Source: a virus
Direction: 5' to 3' (one strand)
DNA length: 64,000 nucleotides
Virus record (IMG/VR): IMGVR_UViG_3300022205_000001
Coordinates: 64,001-128,000 of that record
Below the pieces are notes generated by a model. That model was not told the origin of the DNA and searched no databases. It saw nothing but the letters and a program-made list of their open reading frames with translations. A program made the translations under genes and the position numbers. Shown here one piece after another: positions 23,169 through 32,013 of the stretch. How positions within the stretch are numbered: position 1 is the stretch's first letter; each line of letters starts with the position of its first letter.

Positions 23169-23819
23169 TTACAGTTTTCTCATGAACTGTTCAAACAACT
23201 GCACCGCAACTGCTTCAATTTCCCTGCTGCTTGCTTTTGTGATCGCTTTCTTTGCTGCTGCAACATCCTGTTCAACATACCTACCGTCAATGAACATCCA
23301 TTCACGTCCTTCCATGATACCCTGGACAAATGCATCAGGCGCAGAAGGATCGGCAACAATGTCTGCCGCAGTAGCAAGCTGGAAATCATCTTCCACGAGG
23401 CTGACTCCATTAGGACCAGAGGAAACAGAACCCAACCCACGAGTGGATACGCCAATCTGAGCGCCTTCGTCTAGAAGGTTCTGAACGATTTTTCCATAGG
23501 GGGTGTCGAGAATCTTCGCTTTTCCGTAGAAGTTTGTTCCTTCAGGACGAAGGATCTTGATCATGTGGGAGACACGTTCCAAGTTGATCGTGGGAGAATT
23601 TGGGTGACCCAATTCGCCGAATGCACGATTTTCCTTAATGTACTCCTTATTGTAGCGTTCTGATTCACGCAACAAGGTATCAAACTTATACTGGCGACGA
23701 TTCTTGTTCGGAATGTCAGCCTGCATAAAGATACCCTCGATGAAGTATCTCTTCTTTCCTGTTGAGTCAGATTCCGTAAGGAATTTGACTTCTGTAACCA
23801 TTTCTTTTATAAGTTTCAT
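23169..23819 (-). CDS. 21: Prohead core protein protease gp21
   Basis: A 216-residue serine protease; T4 gp21 has 212. It cleaves core and capsid proteins during head maturation. GIFMQADIPNKNRRQY near the N-terminus, FGELGHPNSPTINLERVSH containing the catalytic His, and GVSTRGLGS with the catalytic Ser follow the order of the herpesvirus/T4 prohead protease family. The last 40 residues are helical with basic ends. AAGGAT lies before the start. The position between head genes of unknown function and gp22 agrees with T4 order. Confidence 0.95.
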   Translation of the reverse strand: MKLIKEMVTEVKFLTESDSTGKKRYFIEGIFMQADIPNKNRRQYKFDTLLRESERYNKEYIKENRAFGELGHPNSPTINLERVSHMIKILRPEGTNFYGKAKILDTPYGKIVQNLLDEGAQIGVSTRGLGSVSSGPNGVSLVEDDFQLATAADIVADPSAPDAFVQGIMEGREWMFIDGRYVEQDVAAAKKAITKASSREIEAVAVQLFEQFMRKL

Positions 23820-23826
23820 GGTATCC

Positions 23827-24183
23827 TTATAGTGTTTCAGTGTCTAGGGTATATGTGGCGATCTTCTTACAACTAATTAGTGCCGTTCCACCATTTGTAA
23901 TAGTGACCAGCACATTGGCAGCAGCACTATTCGCAATGGCCAATTCATCATGGCTCCAAAAACCGCTTTGTGAAACGTTCAGCACTACCACACCATCTCG
24001 GCTGATTGTGAGTGAACCAATTGTCGGCTGAACACTCCACTTCACGGATGTGATAACAATACCGGTGACCGTTTCTCTGGAGGTGTTCGCAGAGAATGCT
24101 GTCAATGCGAGATTTGGTGTCGCGCCGTCAACAACGCGAAGTTCCGAAGGCTGTCTGAGTCTGTTGATTAGTTCGTATGCCAT
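23827..24183 (-). CDS. Head-cluster protein of unknown function (beta-rich)
   Basis: A 118-residue protein that appears to be one beta sandwich: after a basic start (ELINRLRQPSELRVVDG) come strands such as GIVITSVKWSVQ, SLTISRDGVVVLNVS and NVLVTITNGGTALISC. I recognise no family. It sits eight bases before gp21 and ten bases after the gp68-like gene, with AAGGGGA as ribosome site. It may be a small virion or decoration protein of the head, which is inferred only from position and fold. Confidence 0.6.
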   Translation of the reverse strand: MAYELINRLRQPSELRVVDGATPNLALTAFSANTSRETVTGIVITSVKWSVQPTIGSLTISRDGVVVLNVSQSGFWSHDELAIANSAAANVLVTITNGGTALISCKKIATYTLDTETL

Positions 24184-24192
24184 ATGTTCCCC

Positions 24193-24597
24193 TTACTTGA
24201 TCCCCATAGCCTTGCGCTTCCTCATGGAGAGTTTGCGCTTTCTGAGTGTTTGCTGCAAATGTGCTCGTCTTTTTCGTGCTGCCCTACGCTGCACGATTCG
24301 TGCGCGGATACGTTTCGCAACTGGAATTCTCTTGAGTTTCCCTCTGCGAAGAGTGAATCCCTTTACGGCGGACTTGCGAATGTTTCGTTGCACTTTCCCC
24401 TTGCGGATACGACGACGAATCAACATCGTGCGTCCCTGTCGCATGACATTCGCTTCAGCAAGTGGACCGTAAAGCTTTTGTGCAAGTTCTACCCGAAATG
24501 CCGTTATTCTATCTTCTACCAGCTTATTTAGAGCCTTGCGTACCAGGCTTTCAGCGAGCACAAAATCTTTATGAGCAATGCTGGAAACCAGTTCCAT
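24193..24597 (-). CDS. 68: Very basic prohead core protein, gp68-like
   Basis: A 134-residue protein. Residues 1-45 are helical (HKDFVLAESLVRKALNKLVE, then FRVELAQKLYG), a pattern also seen at the N-terminus of T4 gp67. Residues 55-134 are extremely rich in Arg and Lys. A strongly basic small protein beside a strongly acidic one, both between portal and protease, is the T4 arrangement of core proteins gp67 and gp68. The basic tail may bind DNA or the acidic core. The ATG at 24595-24597 is chosen because it overlaps the previous stop as TAATG. Confidence 0.6.
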   Translation of the reverse strand: MELVSSIAHKDFVLAESLVRKALNKLVEDRITAFRVELAQKLYGPLAEANVMRQGRTMLIRRRIRKGKVQRNIRKSAVKGFTLRRGKLKRIPVAKRIRARIVQRRAARKRRAHLQQTLRKRKLSMRKRKAMGIK

Positions 24598-25079
24598 TAC
24601 TTTACCTGCTTCCAAGCAAAGTCCACCATCTTGTGAAACTTCTCTTTGGAATGTTCTAGATGATCGGAAAATTTCTTCTTGTTCTCATCATTCAATGCGC
24701 CGTGAACCGTGAGCAATGCTTTTGCAGTCGTTGGATCTACCTTTGTCTGCTGTCCGTTCTTGTGACGCAATGGTTTAGTTGTTTGGAATTCCTTGACTGA
24801 ATGAAGATGACTGATCGCATCTTCATGAAGCTGTTCAGGTTCTTCTTTTAGAGATGTGGGCGTGATGGTATCAGTGTGCCCGGCACCATAAGGGATACTG
24901 AAATATTGATCCAACTTATCGTTGTAATACAACGCCACATAGGTATGATTCGGAAACTGACGAATAGATTGTCGGCGCAATACAAGGATGTTCGGAGGCA
25001 TACCCACCGAAACGTTCTCGTTGATGGGTGATTCCGTAGCTTCACTTAATGTTGCGCGGAGATCCTTAAACTCTTTCAT
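24597..25079 (-). CDS. Head-cluster protein of unknown function
   Basis: A 160-residue protein. Residues 28-75 look like a small beta domain (NILVLRRQSIRQF, TYVALYYNDKLDQYFSIPYG). Residues 85-160 are helical and charged with many His (EDAISHLHSVKEF, DHLEHSKEKFHKMVDFAWK). I do not recognise it. It is coupled to the gp68-like gene (TAATG) and lies six bases after the acidic gp67-like gene, so it is probably made with the prohead core. The ribosome site is weak. Confidence 0.55.
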   Translation of the reverse strand: MKEFKDLRATLSEATESPINENVSVGMPPNILVLRRQSIRQFPNHTYVALYYNDKLDQYFSIPYGAGHTDTITPTSLKEEPEQLHEDAISHLHSVKEFQTTKPLRHKNGQQTKVDPTTAKALLTVHGALNDENKKKFSDHLEHSKEKFHKMVDFAWKQVK

Positions 25080-25084
25080 TTCTA

Positions 25085-25507
25085 TTACTTCTTCTTATCT
25101 TCTTCTTCGTCCTTCTCGTCCTCATCATCTTCTTCGTCCTTCTCGTCCTCGTCTTCTTCATCCTTCTTATCTTCTTTGTCCTTATCTTCCGTTTCTTCAG
25201 ACAATTCAACCGAAGGGGAGAAGATGTTCTGGGCGATGAACTGCTTGTATTCATCTAGTGCGACTACAACACGCTGATTGAGAAGATCGTTGACAAGGTT
25301 CGTGGCATCAGCAAAATTCTGGTCCGCCACCATTGCAACAACACTATTGATATAGGGTTCTTGTTCTTCATGGACGCTAGCCAACTGACGCTTAGGAGCT
25401 ATTGACATTGAGCGTTTGGTAACTTTCTTTGCCGCTGCGGCAGCACCTAATGCTTTCTTTGCGGCTTCTGAACGGGCTTTTACGGCTTCTGGTGAAAAGA
25501 ATGACAT
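25085..25507 (-). CDS. 67: Acidic prohead core protein, gp67-like
   Basis: A 140-residue protein in two parts. The N-terminal part is Ala/Lys-rich, followed by a helical segment (INSVVAMVADQNFADATNLV, then LNQRVVVALDEYKQFIAQNI). The last 35 residues are an almost pure Asp/Glu/Lys tail. T4 gp67 has the same design, a short helical part and an acidic repetitive tail, and the same place directly after the portal gene. It is expected to be cleaved by gp21 to an internal peptide. CGGAGG precedes the start. A late-promoter-like GATAAATA lies 31 bases upstream. Confidence 0.72.
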   Translation of the reverse strand: MSFFSPEAVKARSEAAKKALGAAAAAKKVTKRSMSIAPKRQLASVHEEQEPYINSVVAMVADQNFADATNLVNDLLNQRVVVALDEYKQFIAQNIFSPSVELSEETEDKDKEDKKDEEDEDEKDEEDDEDEKDEEEDKKK

Positions 25508-25537
25508 GGTGTTTCCTCCGGTTATGTCTGATGAATC

Positions 25538-25545
25538 TATTTATC
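25538..25545 (-). promoter_or_regulatory. Late-promoter-like motif (GATAAATA) before the prohead core genes
   Basis: Minus-strand GATAAATA, one mismatch from TATAAATA, 31 bases before the gp67-like ATG and overlapping the portal stop codon. Spacing matches the exact motifs elsewhere. Confidence 0.4.
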
Positions 25546-27235
25546 GTTTCGGCGTCTTTGTTGTTGTTTTTGCTACTTGTTTATCCAACCCAGGGGTCAA
25601 GGATTCGGTGCCTTCCTCTTGTGAATCTACGGTATTATCGAATGGTTGTGGAGCAGGTAATTGCTGTTGACCATCCTGCCCAGGAGGTAAGGGTTGACCG
25701 TCTGGTCCCATTGCAGGTAATGGTAATTCTCCGCTCTCCTTTTCTTCATCGATTTCCTTCTGCATCTGTTGGATTTCTTCTTCAGAAAGATGTAAGACAT
25801 TGCGTTTGACCCAGGAATTTGAATAGTATAACCCAATGTAAGGTTGCACTTGAGTCAATAATGTGGTACGCTCGCGGAGCAATTCGGCATCCCGCATTTC
25901 GGAGAAATTGTTGTCATTCTTGTATGTGTAGGAAATATGTTCGCGGAACTTCTCCCAATCTTCTTTAGAACACACCCCTGTCAACACCAACTCTTGCCCG
26001 AGTGCATCACTGAACAAACGGCTAAATTTGGATCGGAGTCTATGAATGAACTTGAAAAATTTGACTTCATCACGAGTGATTTCTGCAACACGGCCGAGTC
26101 CAACAATACCCCCACCCTGCTGTTGACTGTCAAGACGACCAATCGGAACATTCAATGACTTATAGAGTTTCTTTTGGAAATACTCCACGTCTTCCAACTT
26201 ACCGAGATTTTCTCCACCAGGCAATGTCGTAATTTCTGTTCCCTTGGACCCTTCACGGCGAGGGAGCCAGAAGTCCTCCAACATGGACAAGTGCTTACGT
26301 TCATCACGAAGTTCACCAGTATTTGCGTCATAGACCAATTTGTTACGATATTTGGACATGACATCTTTGAGATACTGTTCCGCTTTCGCTTTTGGAAGAC
26401 TGCCCACGTCAATGTAGAATATGCGGCGTTCAGGCGCACGAGAGAGACGATAGATCACAATCGCGTCTTCGATCATGCGTAGCTGATTGAGGGGCTTAAT
26501 AGCTTTGTGCAGCCATCCGATCACCATGGTGCATTTTGCATCCAGCAACCCAGATGGAACGAATGCAATAGAATCAGGGGAAATGCGAGTCCCTTGGTTG
26601 ACGGATGCAGTATACGATTGTGCCGTCAATCCGCGGTCATTGTAGACATAGTATTCAGTTGTGGCCTTGATGAATTCCACGCCGCTCTTAGGTTCTCGAT
26701 CCTTCAATACTTCACGAACTTTGCGAATTTTGCGAGGATCAATGTAGCGGAGTTCTTGAATTCCTTCTTTCGGCTTATTTTTATCGACAACGATTTGGAA
26801 ATACAACCGTCCGTCAATGTACCAACGCTTGAAAATATCTTCCCCAAGGTCTCGAAAGGAGAGCATGGTTTTGATTTTATCAAACGCGATTTGGATCTTT
26901 TTCTTGATGGCGTCGGAGACTTGGAGTTGTGAAAGATTGATATCGACAATATTACCATCCTCATCCTGGGTGATTGCTTCGGTGACGATTTCTTCAATCG
27001 CTTCGGAGCATTCAGAGTGTAGGGACATTTCCCGATATCGAGTAATGAGTTCTAGTTCGTTACGGACGGAACCTTCAAGGTCAACATAGGTGCCGTAATA
27101 CGAACCTTGGGTAATAGTTATCGCGCCATCTTCCACGTCCTTTTGCGGGAGAACAAGAACGGGTTGAGAAGGCTTTTCGACCTTGGTAACGTCAGGAGTT
27201 TTGCCGATGGAGTAACCGAATAGTGTCCAGGCCAT
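25541..27235 (-). CDS. 20: Portal vertex protein gp20
   Basis: A 564-residue protein; T4 gp20 has 524. The dodecameric portal starts head assembly and is the DNA channel. Diagnostic blocks are YREMSLHSECSEAIEEIVTE, RWYIDGRLYFQIVVD, ELRYIDPRKIRKVREV and RAPERRIFYIDVGSLPK, all strongly conserved in T4-like portals, followed by LPGGENLGKLEDVEYFQKKL. The C-terminal 60 residues are Pro/Gln-rich and probably disordered. The ATG at 27233-27235 is preferred, with AAAGGA upstream. The order gp18, gp19, gp20, gp67, gp21, gp22, gp23 is kept from T4. Confidence 0.97.
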   Translation of the reverse strand: MAWTLFGYSIGKTPDVTKVEKPSQPVLVLPQKDVEDGAITITQGSYYGTYVDLEGSVRNELELITRYREMSLHSECSEAIEEIVTEAITQDEDGNIVDINLSQLQVSDAIKKKIQIAFDKIKTMLSFRDLGEDIFKRWYIDGRLYFQIVVDKNKPKEGIQELRYIDPRKIRKVREVLKDREPKSGVEFIKATTEYYVYNDRGLTAQSYTASVNQGTRISPDSIAFVPSGLLDAKCTMVIGWLHKAIKPLNQLRMIEDAIVIYRLSRAPERRIFYIDVGSLPKAKAEQYLKDVMSKYRNKLVYDANTGELRDERKHLSMLEDFWLPRREGSKGTEITTLPGGENLGKLEDVEYFQKKLYKSLNVPIGRLDSQQQGGGIVGLGRVAEITRDEVKFFKFIHRLRSKFSRLFSDALGQELVLTGVCSKEDWEKFREHISYTYKNDNNFSEMRDAELLRERTTLLTQVQPYIGLYYSNSWVKRNVLHLSEEEIQQMQKEIDEEKESGELPLPAMGPDGQPLPPGQDGQQQLPAPQPFDNTVDSQEEGTESLTPGLDKQVAKTTTKTPKR

Positions 27236-27266
27236 GAATATCCTTTGTTTCACATGAGATGAGACG

Positions 27267-27296
27267 GTGCGGAGAATACTGAACGATTCTCCGCAC
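27267..27296 (-). other. Perfect stem-loop between gp19 and gp20
   Basis: An 11-bp perfect stem (27286-27296 pairing with 27267-27277, GTGCGGAGAAT arms) with an 8-base loop. No T tract follows on the minus strand, so it is a poor intrinsic terminator. It could adjust read-through or protect the 3' end of the abundant gp19 message. Confidence 0.6.
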
Positions 27297-27314
27297 TACT
27301 ATCTCTACTTATCA

Positions 27315-27869
27315 TTACAGAATCACGGTGTTGTCTTTTGCAACACTTGTCCACGTCTGGTAGGCCAGCGTGACATTGAATTCTTCAATGGTGTCGTTTG
27401 ATCCCCAATCCACATCGATTGGGCTTACGTCAACGGGGAAACAACCGGAGAATGTATATTCCTTGAGTACCCCACCGGTCTTTGCGTATTGTCTTACGCG
27501 AGCGTCAGTGGTATATCCGAGCGAGTTTCCTGCCCAGAGATCACGAATGTTGCTGACGTGTCGGTTGATACCGTTCATCCACTTCTCGAAAGCATTGCGG
27601 ACTGAGAAGTCTTCGTCATTGATGATAGAGAGGTTCCATTCGGGGAATGTTCTGTTTCCGGCAAGCTTCGTTTCACGACCAAAGTAGAACACCGGAACCT
27701 GTCCGATGGTCGACCCAGGCAATGACGCGGTCTTACACATGAACGTCAATTTACGTTGAGCGTTCCCTGGATTGATAGCGAATGGGAATACCATTGACAC
27801 TTCAAACAGATTCGGACGGGCACCGTCACCTTGTAATTCTGATCTGAAAGCAAATACATTGAATGGCAT
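27315..27869 (-). CDS. 19: Tail tube protein gp19
   Basis: A 184-residue protein; T4 gp19 has 163. The match is clear along the length: ARPNLFEVSMVF, LTFMCKTASLPGSTIGQVPV, AGNRTFPEWNLSIINDEDF, ARVRQYAKTGGVLKEYTFSG, and SPIDVDWGSNDTIEEFNVTL correspond to T4 gp19 segments such as ARPNLFQVEISYL and AGDRTFDDWTVTVMNDE. It forms the inner tube of the contractile tail. A short extra segment (RHVSNIRDLWAGNSLGY) replaces a T4 loop. AAGGAG precedes the start; gp18 ends 31 bases upstream in the usual order. Confidence 0.97.
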   Translation of the reverse strand: MPFNVFAFRSELQGDGARPNLFEVSMVFPFAINPGNAQRKLTFMCKTASLPGSTIGQVPVFYFGRETKLAGNRTFPEWNLSIINDEDFSVRNAFEKWMNGINRHVSNIRDLWAGNSLGYTTDARVRQYAKTGGVLKEYTFSGCFPVDVSPIDVDWGSNDTIEEFNVTLAYQTWTSVAKDNTVIL

Positions 27870-27899
27870 AGTAGCTCCTTATAATTCGTACACTATCCC

Positions 27900-29795
27900 T
27901 TAGAATTTTCCGACAATTTCGTCAAACGAAACGCCAGTTCTGACTGCAACGAAATTCAACTGGATGAAGTTGATGCTTCGTGCAGGCTTGATGTAGATGT
28001 CTCCAACGAAACGGTTGCTATCAATGACTTCAGGAGTGTTGTTTGTGGTGTCACAGACAACACGGAAATCATAGATACCGCGACGACCCTGCACATCACG
28101 AAGGAACGGCTCAACTACGGCTACGAACTGGGCTCGCGTGAATTCATCGTTGAATTCAAAGAGACTGAACTTCGATGCACGAGCGATTGCTTTTTCGAGC
28201 ACAATGAACAAACGACGAACGTTGATTCTATCGAATGCGCTCGGCTTGCTGTACAAGGTCTTATCCCCATAGAGGACTGTTCCATCGCCAGGGAAGCTGA
28301 CCACTGGGTTGATTCCATTCTTGTAAAGTGTGTCACGGTCCGACTTGGTCGGGTTCCATGCCAACTTCACTACGTTCTTGATCTGTCCGCGCTCATATCC
28401 TGCAATCGAGAACCATGGATCGCGGGTTGTGTCGGTACGAACCGCGCATCCTGCCACATCACCGTTGAGTGGTAAGTAGCGGTACGTGTCGTTGTACTTG
28501 TCATACTGGTACTTCCAGTTTCCATCAAGGAATGCAAAGCTGGAAGATGGTAACAAGTTGCGGAATGTCACAATAGAATCAGTTTCGCTGCCGGCATTGT
28601 TGACGGCCGAAGCGCGAGACGGAGACAAGAACACAATACAATCCTTACGAACTTCTGCAATATTGGTGATCAAATAGATTCCAACTGTTGAGGAAACTTC
28701 TCCTGCGACGAGCAAGGATACGTCAACCACTTCAGCGTTGACATACAAGTCCCAGGCACGTTGCAAGTCGCCATCGGAAACTGCGGCATCCACTCCACCA
28801 CCGAGTGACAAGCTACGTCTGAGCACAACGTTGGTGAACGTTGTACCTGTTGCGGTGTTCCCCCAGTTTGTTCCGAGGGCATCATGGTCACCCCAGTAGA
28901 TGTAGCGTGACTTGTTGAATAGGACCGTTGGATAGTAGATGGATGATCCATCATTGCTCTTGGCGTCAGAGGCCTTAGAAACAAATGGGTATTTTTCCAA
29001 AACGGTTCCCGGTACACCGGAAATGAGTCCGTCTTCATCGATAACGATAACGTGCAATTCGTCACCAGAACCAAGCTTCGTGCTGACGTAGCTTGACGTA
29101 CCAGGTGCTGAATCAAACTGATCGGCATACTCCCACTTGCGGAGGATCGCTGTGCCACCCGTAACGGCATAGGTCAATGCGGTGTTGACGACGATTGCTG
29201 TGGCGTTGACTGAAGATACCTGGAGATATGGGTTGCTTCCGACCTTTACATAATCTCCCTGCACCACATAGTTTTCTGCACTGCCTGTAGTGTTGATCGT
29301 CAAATCCCCAATGGATGCGGCGTTGGCTGTTGCTGCATTCTGGAAGGTGACGTTGCTTGCGAACACGTTTGCACTTCCACAGACGCCGACTTTCAAGCTG
29401 TTTCCGAGTGCGCCTGGGTAACGAGCAGCGAATTCTCCGAAGGTACCCTGACCAGCAGCATACGAGTTTTCATACACAACACTGTTCTTGATCTGAAGTG
29501 CTGCGAGAGAATTTGCTGTTGCGTTGAGTGTGCCAGTGTTTGCTGCACGAGTCACGCGAAGGTTATTACCATAGGACAAGAAGTTTGCTGCGGTAAAGAA
29601 CGAGGTATAGGTGTTTGAGTCCGGCTTTCCGAATCGATCCACCAATTGCACTTCGTTATCAATCAGGACACGTTCTTCGACTGGCCCCCAAACAAATTGA
29701 CCAACAGTGGCTCCGGCCGTTGTCGAAACGGTAGGAATAGCTGTTGTAAGATCGACTTCCGATACATTAACGCCAGGTGATAGCTGAAAGCTCAT
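27900..29795 (-). CDS. 18: Tail sheath protein gp18
   Basis: A 631-residue protein; T4 gp18 has 659. It forms the contractile sheath. Typical segments are the N-terminal SPGVNVSEVDLTTAIP and GPVEERVLIDNEVQLVDRFG, DTYRYLPLNGDVAGCAVRTD, PWFSIAGYERGQIKNVVKLA, and in the C-terminal domain FDRINVRRLFIVLEKAIARA and FEFNDEFTRAQFVAVVEPFL. Residues about 162-222 form a beta-rich insert (GDYVKVGSNPYLQVSS) resembling modules in gp13 and the gp7-like protein. A TATAAATA late promoter lies 52 bases upstream, and AAGGAG sets the start. Confidence 0.97.
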   Translation of the reverse strand: MSFQLSPGVNVSEVDLTTAIPTVSTTAGATVGQFVWGPVEERVLIDNEVQLVDRFGKPDSNTYTSFFTAANFLSYGNNLRVTRAANTGTLNATANSLAALQIKNSVVYENSYAAGQGTFGEFAARYPGALGNSLKVGVCGSANVFASNVTFQNAATANAASIGDLTINTTGSAENYVVQGDYVKVGSNPYLQVSSVNATAIVVNTALTYAVTGGTAILRKWEYADQFDSAPGTSSYVSTKLGSGDELHVIVIDEDGLISGVPGTVLEKYPFVSKASDAKSNDGSSIYYPTVLFNKSRYIYWGDHDALGTNWGNTATGTTFTNVVLRRSLSLGGGVDAAVSDGDLQRAWDLYVNAEVVDVSLLVAGEVSSTVGIYLITNIAEVRKDCIVFLSPSRASAVNNAGSETDSIVTFRNLLPSSSFAFLDGNWKYQYDKYNDTYRYLPLNGDVAGCAVRTDTTRDPWFSIAGYERGQIKNVVKLAWNPTKSDRDTLYKNGINPVVSFPGDGTVLYGDKTLYSKPSAFDRINVRRLFIVLEKAIARASKFSLFEFNDEFTRAQFVAVVEPFLRDVQGRRGIYDFRVVCDTTNNTPEVIDSNRFVGDIYIKPARSINFIQLNFVAVRTGVSFDEIVGKF

Positions 29796-29846
29796 GTTTT
29801 GACTCCTTAAAATGGGTAGGCGAGGGCATTCAAGTATTTACTTGGT

Positions 29847-29854
29847 TATTTATA
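29847..29854 (-). promoter_or_regulatory. T4-type late promoter (TATAAATA) before gp18-gp19
   Basis: Exact TATAAATA on the minus strand in the 63-base gap after gp17, 52 bases before the gp18 ATG. It would boost sheath and tube relative to the terminase upstream. Confidence 0.75.
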
Positions 29855-29858
29855 ATTT

Positions 29859-31586
29859 TCAGGTGTTATACCCTCGACTAGAGTATTGTTCCAACATCCA
29901 GTCCAGTTCTTCTCGTGATGACCCTTTTGCCGGAACCCAAATGTCACCATCTTGAACAGAGAACTTTTCTTCTAATCCGGTATCTATGATCCCCACTGGC
30001 ACTAAATCATCTTCCACCATCTGGTTTTGTTCTTTTTCGAGGATTTTCCTAAGGTTATTTTGATCCGGCTGACTGTCCCTAATATACTTTTGGGTCATGA
30101 GCCAGCCGAACATCACAAGACACATCACCAGATCGTCATGCTTCCCTTCTTCCGCTTTGTATGTTTGAAGCTGTTGGGTAAATGTAGAGAATTCTGAGAT
30201 AGTGGTGAAATCGTTTATGATCAATTTGTCCTGTTCTATCAATAACTTGAGGTTCTGACACCCAATGCGTTTTACCGATTCAGTCATGCGAAGACCGAGA
30301 CGCATTTGCTTTTTGAAGCCTCCGGTCACCTTTGCCCCCTGCTTGGTGGACGTTTCAATCTTGAACACATTTTCATACTCTAGATCATGGTGTAACATGT
30401 CTACGATCTGCTGTCCGTTATCGTTGATTTCCACTAACACAAACGCATGGTTGTAACGAACCGCCGCATTGTAAATGATATTAGGATAAATGATCGGGGC
30501 AACTGTATGACTATGATACACTGCCACTCCAGTATACGGAACAGTTGTTACGTCAATGACCCAAAACGCCGAAGCATCTCCTCCGATTCCTCGTGCAGGG
30601 TCCACACAAATCACATAGGCATGTTCATCTTTAGGATGCTCGTATACTTTCCATCCTTCTTCTTCAGCTATAGGTTTCTTCATGACTAATTTGCCGAGTT
30701 TTGCTCCGTCAATGAGAGTATTACTCGATCCAAGGAAGTCACAGAGCACTTCTTGTCGGAACTTGACTGAACCTAGGGCTCGTTCTTGTTCCTTCAGCCA
30801 GGCACCATCGCGTCCAGGCATACGGAACCATTCGTAGAAGAGTGGTATAAAGTCATTATTTTTATTGACGGCATCAGTCCAGAACTCATAGTAATGGTTC
30901 AACCCAAGAGGGGTCGATGCAATGAGAATCTTTGTTTCCTTTCCAGATGAAATCGTTGGATAGATGGATGTGAAGAAGTCTTCAGCAATGTTGTTTGGAA
31001 CGTGAGCAAACTCGTCCAAAAACACAAGAGACAAGGAGAAACCACGGATGGCGCTAGAACTTGTTGCCGCCGCAAGAATACGGGAACCGTTCTCAAGAGT
31101 AATGGAGCGTTTGTTCCACTCAAGAATACCTTGCTGTATCCAGAGGGGTAGATTTTCATACATGAGTTTGATGCGCCCAAGAATTTCTTGAGCAATAGGC
31201 GCCTTATTCGCCATGATCGCACATACTTTATTATCATGGAACAGGACATACCAAAGGAAGAATCCTGCGGTCGTGGCAGTCTTTCCCATCTGACGAGGAA
31301 GGCGGACGATAACTTTTCGATGGGCTTGGTAAAAACGGATGATATCTTCTTGATAATCGAATAGTTCAAAGTCAATCATACCACGATCAACATGAATGAT
31401 CTTACAGTAGTGCTTGATGAAATAGACCGGGTCTATCGAGCACCTGACCCACTCGTTGACTTGATCTTGTGTGAAGGAATATTGAACACCGACCGCTTTA
31501 AGACGAGGGTTCTTGAGGTAGAACTTCTCCCCCACCGGCTTGATCTTGAACGATTCGGTCTTCTTTTTCTTTGGTGTTGTTGGCAT
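29859..31586 (-). CDS. 17: Terminase large subunit gp17
   Basis: A 575-residue packaging motor; T4 gp17 has 610. The N-terminal ATPase shows Walker A VRLPRQMGKTAT near residue 93, Walker B LVFLDEFAHV and the coupling motif LIASTPLG. The C-terminal RNase H-type nuclease shows CVDPARGIGGDASAFWV, VLVEINDNGQQIV and the acidic EGKHDDLVMCLVM, supplying the metal-binding acids. The start overlaps the gp16 gene by 89 bases with AGAAGG upstream; no later Met fits before the conserved region. The final 50 residues are variable and acidic. Confidence 0.97.
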   Translation of the reverse strand: MPTTPKKKKTESFKIKPVGEKFYLKNPRLKAVGVQYSFTQDQVNEWVRCSIDPVYFIKHYCKIIHVDRGMIDFELFDYQEDIIRFYQAHRKVIVRLPRQMGKTATTAGFFLWYVLFHDNKVCAIMANKAPIAQEILGRIKLMYENLPLWIQQGILEWNKRSITLENGSRILAAATSSSAIRGFSLSLVFLDEFAHVPNNIAEDFFTSIYPTISSGKETKILIASTPLGLNHYYEFWTDAVNKNNDFIPLFYEWFRMPGRDGAWLKEQERALGSVKFRQEVLCDFLGSSNTLIDGAKLGKLVMKKPIAEEEGWKVYEHPKDEHAYVICVDPARGIGGDASAFWVIDVTTVPYTGVAVYHSHTVAPIIYPNIIYNAAVRYNHAFVLVEINDNGQQIVDMLHHDLEYENVFKIETSTKQGAKVTGGFKKQMRLGLRMTESVKRIGCQNLKLLIEQDKLIINDFTTISEFSTFTQQLQTYKAEEGKHDDLVMCLVMFGWLMTQKYIRDSQPDQNNLRKILEKEQNQMVEDDLVPVGIIDTGLEEKFSVQDGDIWVPAKGSSREELDWMLEQYSSRGYNT

Positions 31587-32010
31587 TCAGTTGTGCCTTC
31601 TGTTGTTTCATCATCTCCTGTAATTCTGTGGTTGATCCCACGAATACAGCTTTTTCAATATGGTTGTGAACCTCACCGCCCTCAGTCGGTTCCCCAGTCA
31701 ATCCCCGTTCACTTTCATGAACTTTCATAAGGTCATGATTCAGTTCGGCGACGGTCTTCAGTAAATTTGCGAGCACTTCGTACGATCTTGGGGTTTGCAC
31801 GGCGCTTGTTACAGTAATCAACTGTTCAACTGCCCTGGCTCCTTGTGCAATAAGAACCCGAATATTATTTCGGGCTTCTAATCCATCATCCGCCACAGTA
31901 TTGTGTGTTTGTGCCGAAAGATTTGGTGCAGTGATCGCCGGCGGCAAAATGGCAGTATTTGCATTAGAGAAAGGAAGGTCATCTTTCAAGATTTGGAGGA
32001 TGTTGTTCAT
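31498..32010 (-). CDS. 16: Terminase small subunit gp16
   Basis: A 170-residue protein; T4 gp16 has 164. It recognises DNA and regulates gp17. The central helical pair is present (ARNNIRVLIAQGARAVEQLI and TPRSYEVLANLLKTVAELNH), as in T4-like small terminases that assemble into rings; the pattern PRSYEVLxxLLKTxxExN is well conserved. The flanks are Asn/Ala-rich and Gln/Glu-rich, probably disordered. The gene overlaps gp17 in another frame by 89 bases and begins three bases after the gp15 stop. Confidence 0.92.
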   Translation of the reverse strand: MNNILQILKDDLPFSNANTAILPPAITAPNLSAQTHNTVADDGLEARNNIRVLIAQGARAVEQLITVTSAVQTPRSYEVLANLLKTVAELNHDLMKVHESERGLTGEPTEGGEVHNHIEKAVFVGSTTELQEMMKQQKAQLNANNTKEKEDRIVQDQAGGGEVLPQEPSS

Positions 32011-32013
32011 AAT

